From Papio anubis (taxonomy: Eukaryota; Chordata; Mammalia; Primates; Cercopithecidae): 64,000 nucleotides of DNA. The notes beneath the pieces are model-generated. The model did no database searches, was not told where the DNA came from, and saw nothing but the letters and a program-made list of their open reading frames with translations. The position numbers were made by a program, and so were the translations under genes. Each line of letters opens with the position of its first letter. Within the stretch, counting starts at the first letter, position 1. The stretch lies in the NCBI RefSeq assembly GCF_008728515.1, contig NC_044981.1, forward strand, positions 116,902,385 through 116,966,384. Direction: 5' to 3'. Below, in pieces: positions 24,301-33,740 of this stretch.

Positions 24301-25122
24301 GACGAAAACACCAAAAGTAATGGCAACAAAAGCCAAAATTGACCAGTTGGATCTAATTAAACTAAAGAGCTTCTGCACAGCAAAAGAAACTATTGTCAGA
24401 GTGAACATGAAACTTACAGAATGGGAGAAATTTTTGCAATCTATCCATCTGACAAAGGGCTAATATCCAGAATCTACAAAGAACTTAAACAAATTTACAA
24501 GAAAATTTCATCAAAAAGTGGGCAAAGGATATGAACAGACACTTCTCAACAGAAGTGGCCAACAAACATATGAAAAATGGCTCATCATCACTGGTCATTA
24601 GGGAAATGCAAATCAAAACCACAATGAGATATCATCTCATGCCAGTTAGGATGGTGATCATTAAAAAGTCAGGGAACAACAGATGCTGGAGAGGATGTGG
24701 ATAAATAGAAGCACTTTTATACTGTTGGTGGAAGTGTAAATTTGCTCAACCATTGTGGAAGACAGTGTGGCAATTCCTCAAAGATCTAGAAACAGAAATA
24801 CCATTTGACCCAACAATTCCATTACTGGATATATACCCAAAGGATTATAAATCATTCTACTATAAAGATACATGCACATGTATGTTTATTGCAGCATTGT
24901 TCACAATAGCAAAGACTTGGAACCAACTCAAATCCCCATCAAATTGATATACTAGATGAAGAAAATGTTGCATATATACACCATGGAGTACCGTGTAGCC
25001 ATAAAAAGGATGAGTTCATGTCCTTTGCAGCAACATGAATGAAGCTGGATACCATCATTCTCAGCAAACTATCACAGGAACAGAAAATTAAACACTGCAT
25101 GTTCTTACTCATAAGTGGGAGT
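21379..25122 (+). pseudogene. L1 ORF2 (endonuclease/reverse transcriptase), disrupted
   Basis: ORF2 opens at ATG 21379 with the endonuclease start (TLNVNGLN and QETH motifs within the first 55 codons). It stops after 79 codons, then resumes in pieces: 21673-21999 (rest of endonuclease), 22849-23139 and 23200-23490 (RT). The RT catalytic LFADD is intact (FADD codons 23446-23457). Later pieces at 23752-23937 and 24753-24947 belong to the C-terminal region. In active L1 ORF2 nicks target DNA and copies L1 RNA into it; this copy cannot. Confidence 0.85.
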
Positions 25123-25339
25123 TGAACAATGAGAACACATGGACCCAGGGAGGGGAACATCACACACTGGGGCCTGTTAAGGGGTAGGGGGCTTGGGGAG
25201 GGATAGCATTAGGAGAAACACCTAATGTAGATGACAGGTTGATGGGTGCGTCAAACCACCATGGCATGTGTATACCTATGTAACAAACCTCCACTTTCTT
25301 CACATGTATCCCAGAACTTAAAGTAAAATAATAAAAAAG

Positions 25340-25431
25340 AGAAAGTCAAATGTGAATCTCAGAGTGAGAGATACATTCTGTTGTAAAGGATGTAAACTGA
25401 CTGTGACCTTTGAATGTTGTGTGTTCTTGGG
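25340..25431 (+). other. Candidate L1 3' transduction
   Basis: About 90 bp of non-L1 sequence between the L1 AATAAA/A-run (25327-25338) and the right target duplication (25432). It ends with GTGTGTTCTTGGG followed by a run of seven A that merges with the duplication. Because the duplication lies outside this segment, it was inserted together with the L1. Confidence 0.65.
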
Positions 25432-25596
25432 AAAAAAATTAACTTGAGATGGATTAAATATCTAAATGTAAGACTTCAAGCTATATAAGAATTCTAGAAG
25501 AAAACTTAGGAAACACCATTCTGGGCATCAGTCTTGGAAAATAATTTATGACTAAATCCTCAAAAGCAATTGCAACAAAAACAAAAATTTACAAGT

Positions 25597-26104
25597 GACG
25601 ATAGGGACAGGAGGCAGGGAAGTTCTGGGGAGAAGAGAGTGGGTTCCTGGCAAGGGCTCCACCCTCAAGCTGAAAAGCCTGATACTGTGGTCCAAAGTGA
25701 GAACATACATCCCTGTTTTCATGTTTGGCTGTTGCCTTTGCAAAAGCACCCATGGCCCAAACTGCTCACAAAATCCCCAAGCTCAGCCAGCAGAAGAGGA
25801 GAAGCAGCTGAACATTGGAGACTATGGTTGAACATTGGAGAGAGGTGACTGGATTTCAGAGAAACTGCTTGATGGTGTAGCTTTGGAGAGGAGTGATTTC
25901 ACTTCAGAGGGACGGCTTGACAGTGTAGCTTCACTCTTGCAGGGTCAGTACAAAGTTCACTCTTGTGGGCATCCAAAAGTGCTTACCCTGGCTCCTGCAC
26001 CCACTCATCTGTGCTCTCCCTCTAATGAGGAGTGGAGCAGCAAGTGAGTGGAGTTCACTTTTGCAATCCAGCCCACAAAGTGGTCAGGGAAATAGCCTTC
26101 TTCT
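25597..26104. mobile_element. Unassigned 0.5 kb insertion (LTR-like?)
   Basis: Precisely interrupts L1 ORF2: the left flank stops after ACAAG and the right flank resumes at GAGACCTAATT. The block is GC-richer than its surroundings and contains a partly repeated unit of about 40-45 bp (25850-25890 versus 25890-25935, sharing the ..CAGAG..CTTGA.GGTGTAGCTT pattern) and GAACATTGGAGA twice (25810 and 25830). I suspect a solo LTR of an ERV1-class element, but it does not end in CA and I could not name a family. The plus-strand frames here (25570-26047) are chance readings. Confidence 0.5.
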
Positions 26105-26726
26105 TGAGACCTAATTAAACTAACCATCTTCTGCACGGCAAAAGAACTATCAATGGAGTAAACAGATAGTATACAAAATGGAAGAAAATTTTCACAAATT
26201 ATGCATTCAACAATGGTCTAATATTCAGAATCTATAAGGAACTTAACTCAACAAGCAAAAGCCAAATAATCCCATTAGAAAATGGGCAAAAGACATTAAC
26301 AGACACTTCTCAAAAGAAGACATATGACCAGCCAATAAACATATGAAAAAATGCTCAACATCACTAATCAGAGAAATGCAAATCAAAATCGCGATGAGAT
26401 ACCATCTCACACCAGTCAGAATAGCTATTATTAAAAAGTAAAAAACAACAGATTCTGACAAAGGCTGTGGAGAAAGGAACATTTATCCACTGTTGGTTGG
26501 AATGTAAATTAGTTCAGCCATTTTGGAAGCCAATTTGGAAATTTCTCAAGGAGCTTAAGGTAGAACTACCATTCAGCTCAGCAATCCCATTATTTGGTAT
26601 ACATCTAAAAGAAAACAAATTGTTCTGCTAAAAAGACACATGCAATCACATGTTCATCTCAACACTGTTCACAATAGCAAAGACATGGAATCAACCCATC
26701 AATGGTAGATTGGATAAAGAAAATGT

Positions 26727-26771
26727 GAATATATATATATGTATATATATACACACACACACATATATACA
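26727..26771. repeat. (TA)n/(CA)n microsatellite
   Basis: ATATATATATATGTATATATATACACACACACAC-type tract inside the L1 3' region. Confidence 0.9.
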
Positions 26772-27095
26772 CCATAAAATACTATGTAGCCATAAAAAAG
26801 AACAAAATAACATCCTTTGATGCAACATGGATGCAGCTGGAGGCCATTATCCTAAGCAAATTAATGCAGAAACAGAAAATCAAATACCACATGTTCTCAT
26901 TTATAAGTGGCAGCTAAACACTGGGTACTAAGGGGCATAAAGATGGCAACAATTGAAACTAGGGATGACTGGGAAAAGGGTGGGAGGGAGGAAGGCAAGG
27001 GTTGAAAAACTAAATGTTGGATACTGCGCTCAGTACTTAGATGATGGAATGATCTGTGACCCAACCTTAGTGTCACACAATTTATCTAGATAAAA

Positions 27096-27329
27096 AACCC
27101 TATCATTGACTGTATTTAATTTCTGGTTTATGTGATAAATATGCTAGCTTTTAAGTTAAAATGTTTATATAATGTTGGTCTACTATCAAAGTTGGTAATA
27201 TAGTATTTATACAGATGAAATTGTTGGAAAGAAGTTAAATACATGCAATTTCTATAGGCCTGTGACTGCTGCGTGCCTCCTGGCTTCCCCCTTTTTAGAT
27301 GGTAGTGTGTAAAAACTTATCCTATTCTT
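27096..27329. other. No feature identified
   Basis: AT-rich, probably unique sequence between the L1 3' end and an AluY. No ORF or signal stands out. Confidence 0.4.
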
Positions 27330-27639
27330 GGCCGGGCGCGGTGGCTCAAGCCTGTAATCCCAGCACTTTGGGAGGCCGAGACGGGCAGATCACGAGGTCA
27401 GGAGATCAAGACCATCCTGGCTAACACGGTGAAACCCCGTCTCTACTAAAAAATACAAAAAACTAGCCGGGCGAGGTGGCTGGCGCCTGTAGTCCCAGCT
27501 ACTCGGGAGGCTGAGGCAGGAGAATGGCGGGAACCCGGGAGGCAGAGCTTGCAGTGAGCCGAGATCCGGCCACTGCACTCCAACCTTGGCGACAGAGCAA
27601 GACTCCGTCTCAAAAAAAAAAAAAAAAACAAATAAAAAA
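27330..27639 (+). mobile_element. Young cercopithecid-type AluY
   Basis: Near-consensus AluY with GAGATCCGGCCACTGCACTC (from about 27561), the Old World monkey variant, and an A-rich tail. Target duplication ACTTATCCTATTCTTG / ACGTATCCTATTCTTG (27315-27330 and 27641-27656), with one difference. Confidence 0.93.
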
Positions 27640-27656
27640 AACGTATCCTATTCTTG

Positions 27657-28014
27657 TTCAATCATTGAATATTGAATATTTGGGGAGCAAGTAGCTCATC
27701 TCTTTAGATATTATGTCTTTAGATCAAAATGAATGTTTCTGAAGAAGTTGTACTTGAGGAACTACACCCAAGGAGATTCACCTGAACCTTGACTGATTTA
27801 GTTGAGGAAACCCTAGAGCAGATGCCACAGCATGAGAAGACTTGAAAATCTTAGGGAAAAGAATGAGTACATCTTGCATGTGGAAGGGTAGAAAGGATGT
27901 GAATTTTTGTAGCCAGAGAGTAGACTGTGACACATTGTATTTTCCAAAGATGACCTGCATTCTTTCTTTACAATACATTTTCTTTATTTTTGCTGTCAAA
28001 TAAAAGTCAGATTA
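27657..28014. other. Apparently unique stretch, no gene seen
   Basis: About 360 bp without a recognised repeat. ORFs here are short and on the minus strand only (27778-27999), with no domain. Confidence 0.4.
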
Positions 28015-28640
28015 CATTTTTAACTGCCCTCAAAACCTTGATACTCCTCCCACTGAGTGGTAAAGTCCATGTCCCCTCTCCCTGCAGTGGGTAGACTTTA
28101 GTGACTGCCTCAATTAATAGAGTATGAGAAAAGTGACACTACTTGACTTTGAGACTAAATCATAAAAATCCCATCTACCTTTCCCTTGCTCTATTGGGAC
28201 ACTTGCTTTTGAAATACAGAACCATGTTGTGAGAAAGCCCACACTAGCCCATAGGAAAGACTATATGAGGAGGCTACATGCTAGTGTTCTGATTGACAGC
28301 CAAGCTGAGGTTCCAACCAACAGCCAGCAACAATGTGAGTGAAGTGACATGTGAGTGAAGACAGCAAGTTAATGAAACTGCCGCAGGGTGATTTTAGCCC
28401 CAACAATTGAATGATCCTCATCCTTAAAATTTTCCCAGCTGAGACCTCACAATTGTGGAGCAAAGAACAGCCATTCCTGCTTTCCCTAGTTTGAATTCCT
28501 AACCCACAAGATTCATAAGCATAATATAATAAATTTTCACCAAGTTTTGGGGGTAGTTTTTGCTAAGTTTTTGGGGTCATTGGGGGTAGTTGTATAGCAA
28601 CTGAGCACTGGAAAATTAGAATAAATTATATAGTCAAAAA
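28015..28640 (+). mobile_element. MLT1-like MaLR LTR
   Basis: Contains TGACAGCCAAGCTGAGGTTC (from about 28294), CAACAGCCAGCAACAATGTG (from about 28318), TTTCCCAGCTGAGACCTCAC (from about 28431), GAATTCCTAACCCACAAGAT (from about 28493) and a 3' AATAAA-like signal, in the order of an MLT1-type LTR. Old and diverged; edges approximate. Confidence 0.55.
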
Positions 28641-29640
28641 AACAAAAAACAAAAGACAAAAAAACACCCCTGTACATGTACCCCAAATCTAAAATAAAGG
28701 TTGAAACTAATTTATATTTACACTAATTTTACATTGTTCACAATGTTTCCCTATTATACTTTTAATATCTGCAGAATCTGTATTCATAACCCATCATTCA
28801 TTGCTTATAACTAGTGACTTGTGTTTTCTTTTTTTCTTTATTACTTTTGATACTGGTTTATGAATTTATTAATTTTTAAAAATAATTGGCTTTTGGCTTT
28901 AAGTTCCTTCCTTGTTTGTCTGTTTTACATGTCATTGACATTTGCTCTTCTCTTTATTATTTCCTTTGTTTCTACCCTGTGTACAATTTGCTCTTTGTTT
29001 ACCAGCTTCTTATCAACTTAGACCATTGATTTTAAACTTTTCATCTTTTATGAGTATTTAAAGATATAAATTTCCCTCTCATCACTGCTTCAGCTGCATC
29101 TCACAAATTTCGATGCTGTATTTCATTATCATTCAATTCAAGATTTCTCCTGTGAGTCCTTCTTTTGTTTATTTAGATACATATTTAAAAATTTCAAATT
29201 TTAAGTAATTTTATAGATAGTAGTTGTAGTTGTTACTGATTTCTAATTCCACTGTGCTCAGAGGATATACTCTGTATAATTTCAAACTTTTGAAGTTTAT
29301 TACGACTCTTATTTTTTCGTCCAACCTGTGGCCAGTCTTGATGAAAAACCTATGTGCATTTGAACAGAATACGTATTCCACAGTTTGGGCTAGAGCATTT
29401 AATAAATACCATTCAGATATTATTTATCCTTACTGATTTCTTTTGCACCTGCTCTATCAATGATGGAGAGAGAGGTGTGTAAATGTTTAATTATGACTAT
29501 GGATCTATTTTTTTTTTCTGTCAGTTTTTACTTCAGGTAGTTTGAAGCTTGTATTAGATGTATACTCCCTTAAGATTGCTATATCTTGATCACCACTTTT
29601 ATCATTATGAAATAAACTTCTTTTTCTCTGTTTGAAAATA
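28641..29640 (-). mobile_element. L1M ORF2 region, antisense
   Basis: A short L1 3'-end-like snippet lies at 28660-28700 (CTGTACATGTACCCCAAATC). From about 28700 the plus strand reads as the reverse of old L1M coding sequence (CTTTAAGTTCCTTCCTTGTT from about 28899, CATCACTGCTTCAGCTGCAT from about 29079). Low confidence on exact edges. Confidence 0.5.
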
Positions 29641-29699
29641 TGCTATGGAAGAATAAAGGAACAATAGAAAGGAAAACAGCAAGGAGTGGGAACAGCAAG

Positions 29700-30240
29700 G
29701 AGTGGGTGGGAAGCAGCTTACAAATTTTTAAAGTGATTAGAATAAGCCTCTTTAAGAAGGTAACATTTGAACCAAGACTTGAAGAAGTTAGCAAAGTGTA
29801 AGAGAAGAGTGTTTCAGAGAGGGGTAACAGCCAGTATAGATGCCCTGAGATAAGAGCATGACAGTTATTTTCAAGGAATAGTAAGAAAGCAGTGTGGGCT
29901 GGAGAACAGTGAGTGATGGAGAAAATAGTATGAAGGCCTATAAGGGAGATAAAGGGAATTCAGGTCTTATAGGGAGGGCCTTGAAGTTTTGGTAAGACTT
30001 TGACTTTTACTTTCAGTAAGGAGTCATTACATGGCTTTTAATATGACTTACTCTATGCTCTGACTTGCATGTTAAAGGGATTGTTCTGGTTACTGTGATG
30101 AGTATAGAGTGTAAGAGACAAGGGATACAAACAAGGAAAACTTTGTGTAGTAAGCAGGGCAAAGAAGATGATGATATGGAACAGGGTAGTAGCAGTAGAA
30201 GTAGTAAAATATAAGAGAAAAAAAGAAGCCAATGATGACT
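29700..30240 (-). mobile_element. L2 (LINE-2) 3' region, antisense
   Basis: The plus strand is the complement of L2 ORF2/3' blocks, in antisense order: TTTCAGAGAGGGGTAACAGC, then a GATGCCCTGAGATAAGAGCA block, GCAGTGTGGGCTGGAGAACA, then GGGAGGGCCTTGAAGTTTTG and GACTTTGACTTTTACTTTCA. Very diverged, as expected for L2. An AACAGCAAGGAGTGGG repeat at 29677-29705 is a small local duplication. Confidence 0.55.
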
Positions 30241-30717
30241 TTACTTTTTTGGGGGCTGAATAAGTAGAAGTTTTATCTTAATTGTACAAAAAGAAAAGTA
30301 AGATATAGCTCAGTTTATCAGTAATTCTCCAGAAAATAATGGGTCATAGAGATGTTAATCTGTTAACAAAGAATGGCTTTTACTATGGTTGTGTCTGCAG
30401 CTCTCAGTAAAGCACGCTGTGAGTCATTGGCGAAATGGGATACAAGCACTGACAGATATGTTTTAAATGAAACATTTTATAAGGGAAAGAAATGAGACTG
30501 AAATTGCCTACAAACTAAGTAAACTATTCGATTGTAACTAAGACGTTTAATTTTATTTGACGTATTGATTTAAAATCCATACAGATTATACCACTAAAAG
30601 AGCTAATGGAATTTATAGAGATAATCTCACTGATGTGCTTACAGAGAATGTAAACTGATCCTAATGTAGGTATATTCAGAAAATTTTGAAAGTGAGCACC
30701 ATCTAGACTGTGTTAAG
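30241..30717. other. Apparently unique stretch, no gene seen
   Basis: About 475 bp of AT-rich non-repetitive sequence. No ORF above 60 codons, no convincing exon. Confidence 0.4.
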
Positions 30718-31040
30718 GCTGGGCATGGTGGCTCATGCCTGTAATATCAGCACTTTCAGAGGCCAAAGTGGGCAGATTGCTTGAGTACAGAAGTTCAAGA
30801 CCAGCCTGGACAACAAGGCAAAACCCCATCTCTACAAAAATAAAAAAAATTAGCCAGACATGATAGCATGCACATGTGGTCCCAGTTACTCAGGTGGCTG
30901 AGGCGGGAGAATCCCTAACACCTGGGAGGTAGAGGCTGTAGTAAGCCATGATCGCATCACTGCACCCCTGTCTGGATGACAGAGAGAGACCTGGTCTCAA
31001 AATAATAACAATAACAATAACAATAATAATAATAATAATA
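30718..31040 (+). mobile_element. AluJ-type SINE with (AAC)n(AAT)n tail
   Basis: Full-length old Alu (GGCTGGGCATGGTGGCTCAT start). The tail has evolved into AATAATAACAATAAC.. and then (AAT)n at about 30999-31040, a potentially polymorphic microsatellite. Confidence 0.85.
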
Positions 31041-32691
31041 TACACAAAGATGGGAACATAAGAGAAGAACCCTGTTCTAAGAAGTAGGTGTTTTATAATA
31101 TTAAAAAGATAGGACATGCAGAGTTTCAGCCAAGATGGCTGACTAGATGCAGCCAGAAGGGACAGCTGCCATGAAGACTGGGACATCAGGAAGACTGACA
31201 CACTCAGAGCAGATCTTCAGTGGGAAGGTGTTCAGAGTGGACAGAGGGAGGATGTAAACAGTGAGCTAAATGGGGAGGAAGCTAGGAACCGTGCACAGAG
31301 CTACCAAGCACTGGGATTTGTTCGTGGTGCCCAGTGACTCCTGGGAAAGGGATGAGTTAAACAGGCAAGGAGTGGCCTGTTCTCATCATGGACCTTCAGA
31401 TTCCTGGCAGCAGGAGACTCCATGATCCCCATGGACACTTGAGCTGGCAGGGAGAGATACATCGAGTGGTGGTAGGAGCAGGACTCTAGCCTGTGTGGAG
31501 CCCAGAGGATTTGGTGTGGGAACATCTGCAATGGAACATAGCCAGGGACATCCATCCCCCAAGGCTTTCCATGATCTTCTAGGAGACTTTAGCCTCTGGG
31601 TGACTGTAGGATCTGGACAGAGCAGGGTGGTTTCGCCCATGATGGTGCAAGTCTCATCTGAGTGCCCTCCTGTCTGTTGGCCTTTCCCAGGGTTCCAGCT
31701 GCACCCACTTGCATTACAACTTCAGATATTCAACATGGGTGGTTCCTGGGAGGTCCTTATCATAGCTCCTTTGCTGGAAGACTGTGTCTGGTTGTTGGAA
31801 AACAACCCCTGCCAATGTGCAGGAGCCCACCCCCACTTTCTCCCTACTGCAGCCTCCCCAGACTGCTTTGCTGGCATGTACTCATCCATGGCCACCCCTA
31901 CATAACTTTACAAGAGTGCATGTGCACATGCACCCCGCTGCGCCACTGCTGTCAATGTGAGTGCACCCCACCACCCCACCCCTGGCTGATGTGTGGGCAC
32001 CTGGCTGTGCCACCATTGCCATCTCAAATGCATGCAGAGACACAGGCAATCACATCCTCCACATGCTGACACCACCATCAGTGTAAATGTGCACACACAA
32101 GTCAGCAGCCCTGTGCCTGGCAGAGCCCCATCTCTACTTCTGCCACCACCAGTACAAGTGCAAGCATAGATACCAGCAACCTTGCTAACACCCTACCCCC
32201 ACCACGACACTGGCATGAACACACACAGGGACACTGGAGCCCCACTCCCACTGGTACATGGCCCTAGCTGACACATGTGTATCCCATTATCCTTCCATGG
32301 CTGTTGGCACATGCAGGCAAGCATAGATCCTGCTGCCACTGCTCTGATAAAGTGCTTTGGCTGGCACCACCCATCAGAGTGTTGTGGCCAGCTTATCAGA
32401 AACACCTTGACCCTGCCAGTATATCAATTTCCTAACTTTGAGGGGCCAGTTTACAAAACCAGTTGCCTAGTACCAGTCCCCCAGAGTTAGAGCATGTGGC
32501 CCAGGAGTGCTGAGCTGAGAATTGGCCCCCTAAATCTTCCAGAATCCAAGCCACTTGAGAGAATCCTCTTATACCATGATCAAATCACCAAGGACATAAA
32601 AGAAGATAAAAGCAAAAAACAAACAAACCAACAAAAAAACCTATCCGAAGGATAGCAGCTTCACAGATTGAAGGAACATCAGCCCACACGG

Positions 32692-32865
32692 ATGAGAAAG
32701 AAACAGGACAAGAACTCTGACAACTCAAAAAACCAAAATATCTTCTTCCTGCCAAATGACTGCGCTAGTTCACCAGCAATGGTTCTTAATCAGGCTGAAA
32801 TGGCTGAAATAATAGACATGGAATTCAGAATATGGATAGGAATGAAGATCATCGAGATTCAGTAG
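32692..32865 (+). pseudogene. L1 ORF1, early stop
   Basis: ORF1 opens at about 32692 (MRKKQDKNSDNSKNQN) and stops at 32865. ORF1-derived sequence continues to about 33640 in broken frames, including the region equivalent to the ORF1 RNA-recognition and C-terminal domains. A slightly upstream ATG at 32668 is also in frame. Confidence 0.75.
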
Positions 32866-33740
32866 AAAACCAAATCCCAATCCTAGTAATCTAGGGAATA
32901 CAATAAAATGACACAGGATATTAAAAAATGAAATGGCCATTTTAATAAAGAACCAAACTGATCTGATAGAGCTTAAAAACTCACTTCAATAATTTCATAA
33001 TACAATTGCAAGTAAAATGGTAGAATTAATCAAGCCAAGGAAAGAATCTGAGATCTTAAAGATCTGTTCTTCAAACTAAGTCAGCCAGAAAAAAGTAAAG
33101 AAAAAAGAATAAAGATGATTGAACAAAGCCTTTGAAAAATGTGAAATTATGTAAAGAGACCAAATCTATGACTCATTGGTATCCCTGAAAGAGAAGGAGA
33201 GAAAGAAAGCAACTTGAAAAACATATTCCAGCATATCGCCCATAAAAATTTCCCCAGTCTTACTAGAGAGGCTAACATTCAAATTCAGGAAGTGTAGAGA
33301 ACCCCTGTGAGATACTACACAAGACAACCATACCCAAGACACACCATCATCAGATTTTCCAAAATCAAACTTAAAAAATAAAAAGTTAAAGGTGGCTAGA
33401 GCAAAAAGTCGCATCAGGCTAACTAACAGTGGAACTTTCAGCAAAAACTCTACAAGCCAGAAGACATTGAAGGTCTATATTCAGCATTCTTAAAGAACAG
33501 AAATTCCCACCAAGAATTGTATATCCAGCCAAACTAAGGAGAAATAAGATCTTTTTCAGACAAGCAAATGCTAAGTAAATTTGTTACCACCAGACCTGCC
33601 TTACAAGAAGTTTTTAAGAGAGTGCTGAATATGCAAAGGAAAGACTGTTACTGACCACCACAAAATACACTTAAGTACATAGACTATTGATACTATAAAA
33701 CAACCACACAAACATATATGCATTATAACCAGCTAGCAAC

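Larger units (their letters stand above)
19313..25431 (+). mobile_element. Full-length L1PA-class element with 3' extension
   Basis: Begins at the primate L1 5' end (GTCAAGATGGCCAAATAGGA from 19322), has a 5'UTR of about 1.35 kb, ORF1, ORF2, a 3'UTR (ATGTGTATACCTATGTAACA at 25265-25284), an AATAAA signal near 25330 and a short A-run, then about 90 bp of unrelated sequence before the second target duplication. Full length is about 6.0 kb plus the extension. Both ORFs carry premature stops, so it is dead. The 5'UTR holds an unusual T/G tract at 19718-19754. Confidence 0.9.
25446..27095 (+). mobile_element. Host L1 (L1MA/L1PB-like) ORF2 end and 3'UTR, sense
   Basis: Continues 19226-19312: GAGATGGATTAAATATCTAA onward matches the ORF2 C-terminal region. 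It is interrupted by a foreign block at 25597-26104, resumes at GACCTAATTAAAC (26107) and ends in a 3'UTR (GGGTACTAAGGGGCATAAAG from about 26922, GATACTGCGCTCAGTACTTA from about 27019) without a clear A tail. The subfamily is older than the L1 inserted in it. Confidence 0.75.

Noticed and set aside
29677..29712. AACAGCAAGGAGTGGG direct repeat as a regulatory element
   Set aside because: Two adjacent copies only, within L2-like sequence; best explained as a small tandem duplication.
31495..32069. 136- and 135-codon overlapping plus-strand frames
   Set aside because: Both lie in the GC-richer 5'UTR of the L1 at 31120; long frames in several phases reflect base composition.
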